This document shows positions 33,087-42,002 of a DNA stretch of 64,000 nucleotides, one piece after another. The DNA is taken from NCBI RefSeq assembly GCF_000518485.1, contig NZ_JADR01000001.1:496001-560000 (forward strand), in the 5' to 3' direction. The stretch comes from Olleya marilimosa CAM030 (GTDB taxonomy: Bacteria; Bacteroidota; Bacteroidia; Flavobacteriales; Flavobacteriaceae). The stretch's first letter is position 1; each line of letters starts with the position of its first letter. The notes below the pieces were generated by a model. That model saw only the letters and a program-made list of their open reading frames with translations. It ran no database searches and had not been told where the DNA came from. Both the position numbers and the translations under genes were made by a program.

Positions 33087-34148
33087 TTAGTTTTCGTCAT
33101 CAAAATCAATCTCTTGAGTTTCTTTTTTTCGTTTACCTGAATCTTCTGGAGTGTCAGAATCATTATCTTTTTTATTCTTATTTTTCTTTCTGTTTGCTTT
33201 TCTTTCGTATTCCTCAAGTACATCAGTACCATTATCTATATCAGCTTCAGGATCTTTATGGAAATCTAAACGATAAGATGCGCCAAAGTTAAAGCTAAAA
33301 ACCGAAGGTGTGTCTTTTGTATTAAAAGTTATTGCAGTATCTAACTGAAAATCCTTACTCCATAAATACGCTCCACCAAATCTAAATAGGTTGTCTGCAT
33401 AATAATCACTTTTTATGCCTTGAGTTTCTCCAAATAAAACCCATTGGTCAGTAATGGACTTGGTTAAAGTAACTATGTATTGAAAATCTGAAAAATCTGA
33501 ACCAATTCTGTCCTTGGCAAAATTCATCACTAAAACCCAACCACTATTAAAGTTGTTTTGTGTTGCGACCATTACTTTAGGTGTAAACCCACCTTCGTAA
33601 TTTGGACTTGTAAACGGATTGCTATAAGGCACATAAACATTATCTTTAGCATCATAGTTTACACCAGCATATACAGCTACAGCCGGAATTAAATTACTCC
33701 ATTTAAACTTTTTATTAGCATGATAGCTGTAAATATTAGGTTTCTCCTCACCACGTTTTTTATAAGGATCGTACACCAAGTATTTTGCACCTAATGTTAA
33801 ATATTTAAAATTAGCACGATCGGTTTCTATGGGAAATAAAGTAGAACGATTATCTGTAAATGTATCGTTTTGGTAAGTACCTTCTATATTTAATTCTAAT
33901 TCTTCCCAAACTAACCCATAACGTGCAGCAAAGTCAATACCAAAACCTGATGCTTCATTTTTTAAAGGCGTGTGCTCTTCTTTAAGCATATAAGGTCCAA
34001 CCTCAAGCTGAGCCACATTTTTTCCGACAGCAAAAGCACTTCTAGATACACCTGGTCTATTAGAGTTAATAACTTCAGTATATTGTGCAGTAGCAGTAAA
34101 ACTTGCAAGTAACAGTGTAAACTGTAATATTAATTTTGGGTTAAGCAT
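33087..34148 (-). CDS. Outer-membrane beta-barrel protein (transporter-like)
   Basis: 353 residues with signal peptide (1-21, ending ATAQ) and alternating beta strands throughout: NSNRPGVSRSAFAVGKNVAQLEVG at the start resembles the MetA-pathway phenol-degradation-like/transporter family of outer-membrane proteins. The last barrel strand (FNFGASYRLDF) is followed by a highly charged tail of about 60 residues (Lys/Asn/Asp/Glu), which is unusual because barrel proteins normally end at the last strand. It is the upstream partner of the GNAT-type gene. Ligand unknown. Confidence 0.78.
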   Translation of the reverse strand: MLNPKLILQFTLLLASFTATAQYTEVINSNRPGVSRSAFAVGKNVAQLEVGPYMLKEEHTPLKNEASGFGIDFAARYGLVWEELELNIEGTYQNDTFTDNRSTLFPIETDRANFKYLTLGAKYLVYDPYKKRGEEKPNIYSYHANKKFKWSNLIPAVAVYAGVNYDAKDNVYVPYSNPFTSPNYEGGFTPKVMVATQNNFNSGWVLVMNFAKDRIGSDFSDFQYIVTLTKSITDQWVLFGETQGIKSDYYADNLFRFGGAYLWSKDFQLDTAITFNTKDTPSVFSFNFGASYRLDFHKDPEADIDNGTDVLEEYERKANRKKNKNKKDNDSDTPEDSGKRKKETQEIDFDDEN

Positions 34149-34267
34149 ATATTTTTGTTTAAAGTCAAATATAAGATTTTATATTTTTTTTAAGTATTTA
34201 AAACTTAATTTAAAACTGAAGAATTGTATTTTTGTTAAAGTATTGATAATTTAACTTTTGTTACAAC

Positions 34268-34519
34268 ATGGCTTTATTAAGAACCATACTTATAATAGTA
34301 TTAATTTACTATGGATTAAAAATCTTATCTCGTTTGTTTGCACCTGTATTATTTAAATATGCAGCTAAAAAAGCAACCGAACGTTTTGGAGGTGCGTTTA
34401 ACCAACAAAGACAAGAGCCAGCTCAAAAAGAAGGCGAGATAACTATCGATAAAATGCCTAATAATAAATCTTCAAATAAAAATGTAGGAGAGTATGTAGA
34501 TTACGAAGAAATTGAGTAA
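34268..34519 (+). CDS. DUF4834-family small membrane protein
   Basis: 83 residues: one N-terminal hydrophobic helix (about 3-27), a basic amphipathic stretch (FKYAAKKATERFGGAF) and an acidic C terminus ending VGEYVDYEEIE. This is the layout of DUF4834, a flavobacterial family of unknown function. It is followed after 30 bases by the YfhO-type gene on the same strand. A TATTTTTG box lies at 34227-34234. Confidence 0.8.
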   Translation: MALLRTILIIVLIYYGLKILSRLFAPVLFKYAAKKATERFGGAFNQQRQEPAQKEGEITIDKMPNNKSSNKNVGEYVDYEEIE

Positions 34520-34549
34520 TTTTCAACCTCATACTTTTTAAAATCATTT

Positions 34550-36988
34550 ATGCAATTTTCGTTAAAAAAAATCTTACCTCATCTTTTAGTTCTGGTAGGA
34601 TTTATCGTTTGCTCTTTAGCTTATTTTAGTCCTGTTTTACAAGGAAAAGTCATTTACCAAAGTGATATTGTTCACTACACAGGAATGGCTAAACAACAAA
34701 AAGATTTTAAAGCTCAATCTGGTGAAGAAACCTATTGGACTAATAGTGCGTTTGGAGGTATGCCAACCTACCAATTAGGAGCGAAATACCCACACAATTA
34801 TATTAAAAAGTTAGACTTGTCGTTGCGTTTTTTACCTCGACCAGCAGATTACTTATTTCTTTATTTTTTAGGATTTTACATACTGCTTTTGGTTTTAAAA
34901 GTAGATTGGAAATTAGCTGGATTAGGTGCACTAGCATTTGGCTTTTCTACCTATCTAATCATAATTTTGGGAGTAGGACATAATAGTAAAGCACATGCAA
35001 TAGCTTATATGCCATTAGTATTAAGTGGTATCATACTAACGTTTAGAGGTAAGTATGTTTACGGTTTTATCCTGACAGCAGTAGCAATGGGATTAGAGTT
35101 AGTAGCTAATCATTACCAAATGACTTACTATTTAATGTTGTTAGTCTTGGTTTTAGGTGTTGCTTATTTAGTAGATGCTTATCGTAAAAAAATGATACCA
35201 CACTTTTTTAAAGCAGTAGGTGTGTTATCTGTTGCTGTTTTACTTGCAATAGGTTTAAATGCGACTAATATTTTAGCTACCCAAGATTACGTGAAAGAGA
35301 GTACTCGTGGTAAAAGTGAGTTAACTATCAATGCTAATGGGTCCAAAAGAGAAAACACAAACGGTTTAAGTAAAGAGTATATCACAGAATATAGTTATGG
35401 TAAACTAGAAACTTTTAACCTATTTGTACCTAGATTTTTAGGAGGTGGAAGCGGAGAAGATGTAGGCGAAGATTCTGCAGTATATAAATACATTGTTGAT
35501 CAAGGTGTACCACCAACAGATGCTAGAGAATACACTAAAGGTTTACCAACTTATTGGGGAAGCCAAACCATAGTTGAAGCACCAGCTTACATTGGTGCAG
35601 TTGTAATATTTTTGTTTGTATTAGGCTTGTTTTTAGTCAAAGGACGTTTAAAATGGTGGTTGGTAGGAGGTACCATATTGTCATTACTATTGTCTTATGG
35701 TAAAAACTTAGAGTTTTTAACAGACCTTTTTATTAACTATGTACCATTATATAATAAGTTTAGAGCAGTCAGCTCAATACAAGTAATTTTAGAATTATGT
35801 ATTCCTGTATTGGCAGTCTTTGCTTTAGTTAGATTATTTAATGATGTTGTTAAAACCGAAGAAAAACTCAAAGCTTTAAAAAACACAGTAATTATTACAG
35901 CAGGTTTAGCAATCCTATTTTTGTTAGGAAAAGCTGTTGGAATAATCGATTTTATTGGAGGTATTGATGGTCAAATTAGAGAAGGTAATGGTCAAGCATT
36001 TTTGGATGCTTTAAGAGCAGATAGAGCTAGCTTTTTTACACAAGATACACTTAGAACTTTATTATTTGTGTTATTAGCTGCAGGCGTTATCTATTTCTTT
36101 TTGAAAAAGAAACTAAACGAAACTAAAGTTATTATAGTTTTAGGATTATTAATTGTAGTAGATTTAGTTAGCGTAGATAAACGTTATGTTAATAACGAAG
36201 ATTTTGTATCTAAGTTACAAATGGAGCGTCCTTATCAAGCCAATAAAGCAGATCTAGAGATACTTAAGGATAAGTATAATTATCGTGTGTATGACTTAAC
36301 GTCTGGTGGTGCAAAAACCAGTTATTTTCATAATGCTTTAGGTGGTTATCACGCAGCAAAACCAAAACGATATCAAGATTTATACGAATTTTATATCTCA
36401 AAAAACAATATTAATGTATTAAGTATGCTTAACGCGAAATACATAATTGGTCAAGGAGAAGACGGTAGACCTTTTCCGTTTGTAAATAACGACGCAAATG
36501 GTAATGCTTGGTTTGTAGAAAATACTAAAAAAGTAAGTTCTGCTGATGCAGAAATTTTGGCATTAGATACTTTAAATACTAAAAAAACAGCTATTTATTC
36601 TGAAGGTTTTACAGCTAAAACTAACCTTCCTAAAGCGTTTATTGTGGATTCTTTAGCTTTAATAAAAACTTTAGATTATAAACCTAATTATATTAAATAT
36701 CAGTCTAATAACAGTAATAATGGTTTTGTAGTGTTTTCAGAAATGTATTATGGTTCTGGATGGAATGCTTATATTGATGGTGTTTTAAAACCACATATTA
36801 AAGTAAATTATGCTTTAAGAGGTTTAGAAGTACCAAAAGGAAAACATATTATTGAATTTAAGTTTGAACCAGAAGTTGTTAAATCCGGAAGTACAATAGC
36901 GTTAGCTAGTTCTATTTTATTAGGATTATTAATGCTAGGAGGTTTGATTTATGGTGTAAAAAGCATGAATAAGATTAGTGAGGAGTAA
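34550..36988 (+). CDS. YfhO-family polytopic membrane protein
   Basis: 812 residues with about 12 or more hydrophobic helices, an extracytoplasmic segment after helix 1 (residues 30-95, SPVLQGKVIYQSDIVHYTGMAK and FGGMPTYQLG) and a soluble C-terminal region before the last helix (YGSGWNAYIDG). This matches YfhO-like GT-C-type proteins, which in Gram-positives help glycosylate lipoteichoic acid and in Bacteroidota are thought to act in envelope glycan assembly. It precedes a glycosyltransferase and a flippase, consistent with a lipid-linked saccharide pathway. Confidence 0.87.
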   Translation: MQFSLKKILPHLLVLVGFIVCSLAYFSPVLQGKVIYQSDIVHYTGMAKQQKDFKAQSGEETYWTNSAFGGMPTYQLGAKYPHNYIKKLDLSLRFLPRPADYLFLYFLGFYILLLVLKVDWKLAGLGALAFGFSTYLIIILGVGHNSKAHAIAYMPLVLSGIILTFRGKYVYGFILTAVAMGLELVANHYQMTYYLMLLVLVLGVAYLVDAYRKKMIPHFFKAVGVLSVAVLLAIGLNATNILATQDYVKESTRGKSELTINANGSKRENTNGLSKEYITEYSYGKLETFNLFVPRFLGGGSGEDVGEDSAVYKYIVDQGVPPTDAREYTKGLPTYWGSQTIVEAPAYIGAVVIFLFVLGLFLVKGRLKWWLVGGTILSLLLSYGKNLEFLTDLFINYVPLYNKFRAVSSIQVILELCIPVLAVFALVRLFNDVVKTEEKLKALKNTVIITAGLAILFLLGKAVGIIDFIGGIDGQIREGNGQAFLDALRADRASFFTQDTLRTLLFVLLAAGVIYFFLKKKLNETKVIIVLGLLIVVDLVSVDKRYVNNEDFVSKLQMERPYQANKADLEILKDKYNYRVYDLTSGGAKTSYFHNALGGYHAAKPKRYQDLYEFYISKNNINVLSMLNAKYIIGQGEDGRPFPFVNNDANGNAWFVENTKKVSSADAEILALDTLNTKKTAIYSEGFTAKTNLPKAFIVDSLALIKTLDYKPNYIKYQSNNSNNGFVVFSEMYYGSGWNAYIDGVLKPHIKVNYALRGLEVPKGKHIIEFKFEPEVVKSGSTIALASSILLGLLMLGGLIYGVKSMNKISEE

Positions 36989-37024
36989 TCACACGACGCT
37001 CAATTTCCGCGAAAGCGTTACATA

Positions 37025-38311
37025 ATGGATAAAAAAAAGGTGCTAATTATTACGTATTATTGGCCTCCTGCAGGAGGACCAGGTGTACAGCGTTGGTTAA
37101 AATTTGTTAAGTATTTACCAGATTTTAATATAGAACCTATTGTATATTGTCCATCCAATGCTAATTATCCCATTTTAGATACTACATTACAAAACGAGGT
37201 TAGTCCAAGTCTTACTGTGTTAAAACAACCTATTAAGGAGCCTTACAAATTGGCACAATTGTTTTCTAAAAAAAGTAAAACTATTAGTAAAGGGATTATT
37301 GCCGAAAAAAACAAACAAAGCCTTATGGAGCGTTTAATGTTGTTTGTTAGAGGTAATTTTTTTATTCCTGATGCCAGAAAAAACTGGGTAAAACCATCGT
37401 ATAACTACTTGTCAACTTATATTATGGATTTTAATGTGGACACCATTATAACATCTGGACCACCACATAGCTTGCATTTAATTGGTTTAAAATTAAAAGA
37501 AAACCATAAAATAAATTGGATTGCAGATTTTAGAGATCCTTGGACGACAATAGGTTATCATAAGCAATTAAAATTAACTAAGGCTTCAAAAAATAAACAT
37601 AAGGCATTAGAAAAAAAAGTCCTTAATTGTGCTGACAAAATTATTGTAACTAGCCCAAGTACTAAAACCGAATTTGAGCATATTACAAGTCAACCTATCC
37701 ATGTAATTACTAATGGCTATGACAACGAAAAAGTGGTTGTAAATACCTTAGATGAAAAATTTACATTGTCACATATTGGGTCATTGTTATCTAAACGAAA
37801 TCCCGAAGTACTTTGGAAAGTGCTTAGCGAATTGATGATTGAGGATGCTAAATTTACAGAGGATTTTCAGCTAAATTTAATAGGTGAAGTAGGTGAGGAT
37901 GTTATACAATCTATTAAAAAACATAATTTAAGTGAATGTTTAAATTATGTTGGATATGTATCTCACAATAAAGCGATTGAGTATCAAAAAAAATCTCAAT
38001 TATTATTGTTAATTGAAATAAACTCTGAAGATACTAAAGCAATAATTCCTGGTAAATTGTTTGAGTATATGGTTGCTAATAGACCCATTGTTGCTATTGG
38101 ACCTAAAGGAGCAGATGTCGCTTCAATAATTACAAAAACTAATACTGGTCAGTTTTTTAACTATGAGGATTATGATGTTTTAAAAAATAGTATTAAGCAG
38201 TATTATCAGGCTTACACTGATAATAATTTAAAGACTAATCCAATAGGATTACAAGGTTATTCAAGGCAACAGTTAACAAAAAGGTTAGCTGATTTGATTA
38301 ATCAGTCCTAA
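37025..38311 (+). CDS. GT4-like glycosyltransferase
   Basis: 428 residues. The N terminus VLIITYYWPPAGGPGVQRWLKF is typical of a GT-B family 4 enzyme in Bacteroidota cell-surface loci; the middle has SGPPHSLHLIGLKLK and WIADFRDPW, and the C-terminal domain has the donor-binding Glu region IIPGKLFEYMVANRPIVAIG. It should transfer a sugar from a nucleotide donor to a lipid-linked acceptor on the cytoplasmic face. It lies 36 bases after the YfhO gene and 21 before the flippase. Confidence 0.9.
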   Translation: MDKKKVLIITYYWPPAGGPGVQRWLKFVKYLPDFNIEPIVYCPSNANYPILDTTLQNEVSPSLTVLKQPIKEPYKLAQLFSKKSKTISKGIIAEKNKQSLMERLMLFVRGNFFIPDARKNWVKPSYNYLSTYIMDFNVDTIITSGPPHSLHLIGLKLKENHKINWIADFRDPWTTIGYHKQLKLTKASKNKHKALEKKVLNCADKIIVTSPSTKTEFEHITSQPIHVITNGYDNEKVVVNTLDEKFTLSHIGSLLSKRNPEVLWKVLSELMIEDAKFTEDFQLNLIGEVGEDVIQSIKKHNLSECLNYVGYVSHNKAIEYQKKSQLLLLIEINSEDTKAIIPGKLFEYMVANRPIVAIGPKGADVASIITKTNTGQFFNYEDYDVLKNSIKQYYQAYTDNNLKTNPIGLQGYSRQQLTKRLADLINQS

Positions 38312-38332
38312 AATATAAATTATATTAAATAT

Positions 38333-39784
38333 ATGGGAATAGTCGTTAATCAATCTATTAAAAATACTATTATAACTTATTTTGGGTTTGGTATTGGTGC
38401 TGTTAACGTTATATTTTTATATACTCAATTTGTTAGCGAAGCCTATTTTGGATTAATCACTTTTATCCTGTCTACAGCAAGTATTTTAATGCCTTTTATG
38501 GCTTTTGGAGTGCATAATACAATTGTTAAGTTTTATTCGTCTTTTAAAACTAGACAATCTCAAAATAGCTTTTTAAGTTTAATGTTGCTTTTACCATTAC
38601 TTCTAATAGTTCCGTTGGGATTAATTACGCACTTTGCATATGATATAATTGCCAATTGGTTGTCTAAAGAAAATACTATAATAAAAGACTATACTTGGTT
38701 AATATACATTTGTGCTGCAGCTTTTGCTTATTTTGAAGTGTTTTACGCTTGGAGTAAGGTGCAATTACAAAGTGTATTTGGTAATTTTATGAGTGAAGTG
38801 TTTCACAGGTTTATAACTACTTTGCTACTTTTAACTCTTTACTTTGGTTACATAAATGTAGATCAATTAATTTACGGGATTGTTATTACATACATTGTCA
38901 GAGCCTTAATTATGAAACTATATGCTTTTAGCCTTAGGATGCCAGTTTTTAAATTAACTAAAATCCCAAATGTCGGAAGTATTTTAAAATATTCTGCTTT
39001 AATAATAATTGCAGGCTCTGTAGCTAATATCATTTTAGAGATAGATAAGTTTATGCTTGGTCAGTTTCAAGCGCTTAATAATGTGGCGTATTATGGTGTA
39101 GCTATATATATAGCAACAGTTATAGGTGTTCCAGCTAGAGCAATGCATCAAATAGCAAACCCTTTAACTTCTAAGCTATTAAATGAAGGTCACAAGGTTG
39201 AACTTAAAACACTTTATCAAAAAAGTTCCATCAACTTATTTATTATTAGCGGATTTATATTTTTATGTATTATAATAAATATCAATAAGTTATATCTTTT
39301 AATTCCGGAAAATTATAGCGAAGGCTTTTTGGTTGTATTAGTGATTGGTCTTGCTAAACTATCAGACAACCTTATTGGAAATAATAATGCCATACTTTTT
39401 AATAGCGATTATTATAGGGTAGTGCTAGTCTTTGGGATTTTATTAGCAATACTAACCGTAGTTTTAAACCTTATTTTTATTCCGTTGTACGGAATAAATG
39501 GTGCTGCATACGCAAGTTGTATTACTATTTATATATATAATACTATCAAACTATTGTTTGTGTATAAAAAATTTAAAATTCAACCGTTTACATTGGCTAC
39601 CTTAAAAACAACATTATTAATATTGATTTGTGGTTTAGGTTTGTTTTTTTGGGAGTTTAATTTTAATCCCATTATTAGCATTATCGCTAAAACGTTAATT
39701 TTAATTGTAATCTATGGATTGACTGTTTTTAAATTTAATTTATCAGAAGATATTTCAAAAATATTAAATCGCTTTATTCCATAA
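38333..39784 (+). CDS. Polysaccharide flippase (Wzx/MATE-like)
   Basis: 483 residues with about 12 to 14 transmembrane helices spread over the whole length and few charged loops. The start (VVNQSIKNTIITYFGFGIGAVNVIFLY), the ILEIDKFMLGQFQALNNVAYYG segment in the middle and FIPLYGINGAAYAS near the end are typical of oligosaccharide flippases of the MOP superfamily. It probably moves the lipid-linked glycan made by the preceding enzymes across the inner membrane. Confidence 0.9.
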   Translation: MGIVVNQSIKNTIITYFGFGIGAVNVIFLYTQFVSEAYFGLITFILSTASILMPFMAFGVHNTIVKFYSSFKTRQSQNSFLSLMLLLPLLLIVPLGLITHFAYDIIANWLSKENTIIKDYTWLIYICAAAFAYFEVFYAWSKVQLQSVFGNFMSEVFHRFITTLLLLTLYFGYINVDQLIYGIVITYIVRALIMKLYAFSLRMPVFKLTKIPNVGSILKYSALIIIAGSVANIILEIDKFMLGQFQALNNVAYYGVAIYIATVIGVPARAMHQIANPLTSKLLNEGHKVELKTLYQKSSINLFIISGFIFLCIIININKLYLLIPENYSEGFLVVLVIGLAKLSDNLIGNNNAILFNSDYYRVVLVFGILLAILTVVLNLIFIPLYGINGAAYASCITIYIYNTIKLLFVYKKFKIQPFTLATLKTTLLILICGLGLFFWEFNFNPIISIIAKTLILIVIYGLTVFKFNLSEDISKILNRFIP

Positions 39785-39787
39785 AAA

Positions 39788-39844
39788 AAATCCTACTTTA
39801 AGTTGCTTTAGGGCAAACAACCTTTGTAGGATTTCTATTCAATC
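39788..39844. terminator. Probable terminator between flippase and secreted Arg-rich gene
   Basis: AAATCCTAC and GTAGGATTT enclose a 39-base loop that itself can form a small TTGC/GCAA stem. It lies between convergent genes; weaker than others in the window. Confidence 0.5.
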
Positions 39845-39863
39845 GACTAGTTACTAGTCTTTT

Positions 39864-40976
39864 CTAATTTCTAGATCTAGTGCTTCTTCTTGACGAAGCA
39901 GAATTTTGTCTTGACGATGTACTTCTTGAAGTTGTAGTTCTAGGTTTTGAAGTTGTACGTTTATTAACTTGTGTATCACTTCTATTTGATCTTGTGTTTA
40001 CTTTAGTATTACTTCTCGTTCTTGGTTTAGAGGTTGTTGTTTGATTTCCTCTTGTTTTAGGTGTAGTTGTTGTATTATCCCTAGTCCTAGGTTTTGAAGT
40101 AATCACATTATTATTTCTAGTTTTTGTTTTAACTGTATTACCTCTTGTTCTAGGCGTGCTATTCACTGTAGTACTTCTTCTAGGCTTAGTTGTAGTTGCA
40201 TTTCCTCTTGTTCTTGGTGTAGCACTTGTAGCTCTATTGCTTCTAGTTCGTGGTGTAGTTGTAGCTCTTGGTGCTCTTCCTTCTGTTCTAGAGGCTAAAG
40301 CTCTATTTCTTGAAATTGTGTTACCTCTTCGACTTGCTACAGCAGTAGTACGTCTGTAATTATTAACGTAAGGTCTGTCGTATCTATATCTAATTGGTGT
40401 GTAATGTCTTCTATATGGTGTTGTGTATAATACGCAGTAATTAACAGGTGGTATTACATAATATGCATGCCAAGGTCTGTAAACATATGCTCTGTTATAT
40501 ATATTTATAAATCCAGTACTGTGCGAATAATGGTTGTAACGGTTATAGTGTACATATAAACCTCCAACACGACTAATGTAGCCTCTGCTATTGTAGTTAA
40601 TGTAAACATTTCCTACTTGATTTACACGACCATAGTAGTCATAATAAATTGGTGTGTTTTCAATTTGTATAACAGCTCCAAACTCGTCGTATTGTACATA
40701 AGCACCATAATCATAGCCTGTATTAAAACTAATATTTGTGTTTCTGTTATTAATTTCTACACTAACTTGAGGTCCATAGCTAGGCATATAAAAGTCAAAC
40801 TGACCATCTGCATAAACTGAGAACTCAATTCCTGCTTCTGTAAAAATGAAAGAATTACCATAACCTTTAACATAGGAGTTATTAATTACACCATTGTCTA
40901 TAGCTGTGTTTGTGTCTGCATTAACAGAAAACCCACTAAGGAGAATTGCTGATAATAATAGGAATACTTGTTTCAT
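39864..40976 (-). CDS. Secreted protein with Arg/Thr-rich repetitive tail
   Basis: 370 residues from ATG 40976, where a signal peptide starts (MKQVFLLLSAILLSGFSVNA); an upstream in-frame start would put 11 residues before it. The head (about 25-170) has FIFTEAGIEFSVYADGQFDF and then repeats of about 18 residues of type NVYINYNSRGYISRVGG. From about residue 200 the protein is almost only Arg, Thr, Ser, Asn, Pro and Lys, with units like TPRTRGNTTTT. It is extremely basic and probably disordered. The head is homologous to the protein encoded upstream at 41150-41797. Function unknown. Confidence 0.85.
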   Translation of the reverse strand: MKQVFLLLSAILLSGFSVNADTNTAIDNGVINNSYVKGYGNSFIFTEAGIEFSVYADGQFDFYMPSYGPQVSVEINNRNTNISFNTGYDYGAYVQYDEFGAVIQIENTPIYYDYYGRVNQVGNVYINYNSRGYISRVGGLYVHYNRYNHYSHSTGFINIYNRAYVYRPWHAYYVIPPVNYCVLYTTPYRRHYTPIRYRYDRPYVNNYRRTTAVASRRGNTISRNRALASRTEGRAPRATTTPRTRSNRATSATPRTRGNATTTKPRRSTTVNSTPRTRGNTVKTKTRNNNVITSKPRTRDNTTTTPKTRGNQTTTSKPRTRSNTKVNTRSNRSDTQVNKRTTSKPRTTTSRSTSSRQNSASSRRSTRSRN

Positions 40977-41090
40977 AATTATTTGTTTTAAGATTGAATA
41001 CTTATACAATTACAAGCATCGTGCCAAAAACATAATTTCCAATAAACACAATGGTTTCAAGCTTGTTGTACCTTAATTTAAGCGCAAAAA

Positions 41091-41122
41091 ATAAAGCCAT
41101 AAACAGTAGTTTATGGCTTTAT
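41091..41122 (-). terminator. Terminator after the 41150-41797 gene
   Basis: ATAAAGCCATAAAC and GTTTATGGCTTTAT form a perfect 14-bp stem with a 4-base loop; on the minus strand it runs into TTTTTTG. Confidence 0.8.
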
Positions 41123-41149
41123 GGAATAAGAGAATGAGATATTATTTAA

Positions 41150-41797
41150 CTATTTTTTTAATTTATTATTTTTAGAATCAACACCTTTTCTATAGTAATA
41201 ATAATCATTATTTATAGTTGTTTGGTATTGGTAATGACCATTATTAGTTTGATCTATATAGTGATTAGAATTACTTCTATTTACCTGACCAATTGTTTTA
41301 ATTAATTGTCCTTGACGGTTATACTTTAAACGCATATTTCCTATTTGGCTAACTAGACCTTGACGGTTGTAACTTATATAAACAGATCCTAAACGCTTAA
41401 TTTGTCCACTTCTGTTATAGTTTAAAAATACATTTCCTATGCGTCTAACCTTACCATCACGATCGTGTGTAATTATCATGCCTCTATCTCTTGGATTACT
41501 AAAAGTTACTTGCGTACCTGGAGCACCATGTGTAACGTTTAATGCTCTTCGTTTTGTGTTAGTATTAGTTTGTCTGTAATAATAGTCTCCTTGCGTGTGA
41601 TTTATTGCTGTGTTAAAATCAAAACTCCCGTCAGGGAAAATTAAAAATTCCACACCACGTTCTGTAAACAAGATTGGTTGTGCGTAATAATTTCTGTTTA
41701 ATACTAAATCTTCACCTTGCGATGCAGATTTAGCTTCTGCTGTTACAGTCGTTAATCCAATTAACATACCTGTAAATAATAGTGCTAGTTTTTTCAT
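41150..41797 (-). CDS. Secreted protein with YNRxG repeats
   Basis: 215 residues: signal peptide (1-22, ending AEA), a head with ILFTERGVEFLIFPDGSFDF, then four or so repeats of about 18 residues (GKVRRIGNVFLNYNRSG, QIKRLGSVYISYNRQG, LVSQIGNMRLKYNRQG). The head and repeats are shared with the protein at 39864-40976, but there is no Arg-rich tail; the C terminus is Tyr/Asn-rich. Tandem gene duplication is likely. The repeats resemble short beta-hairpin repeats of surface proteins. Function unknown. Confidence 0.82.
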   Translation of the reverse strand: MKKLALLFTGMLIGLTTVTAEAKSASQGEDLVLNRNYYAQPILFTERGVEFLIFPDGSFDFNTAINHTQGDYYYRQTNTNTKRRALNVTHGAPGTQVTFSNPRDRGMIITHDRDGKVRRIGNVFLNYNRSGQIKRLGSVYISYNRQGLVSQIGNMRLKYNRQGQLIKTIGQVNRSNSNHYIDQTNNGHYQYQTTINNDYYYYRKGVDSKNNKLKK

Positions 41798-42002
41798 AGT
41801 ATTAAGGATTTAGATTTTGCCTACTATTTAAGCGTTTCGGCATTCGCTATTTTGATTAAGTAGTTTCAATAGCTATGCCAAAGTTGTTATGCATTGATTT
41901 TACTGCATGTACAAGACGTTTTTTTAGTTTATTTTAATTTAATTCTATATTGAAAAGTATATAATTGATTAAAATATTTACTTTTATAAAAACTACTAAC
42001 TA

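Noticed and set aside
40156-40359. Plus-strand frame rich in Leu/Val opposite the Arg-rich tail
   Set aside because: It is the complement of the repetitive Arg/Thr codons; it has no promoter, no family and is explained by the minus-strand gene.
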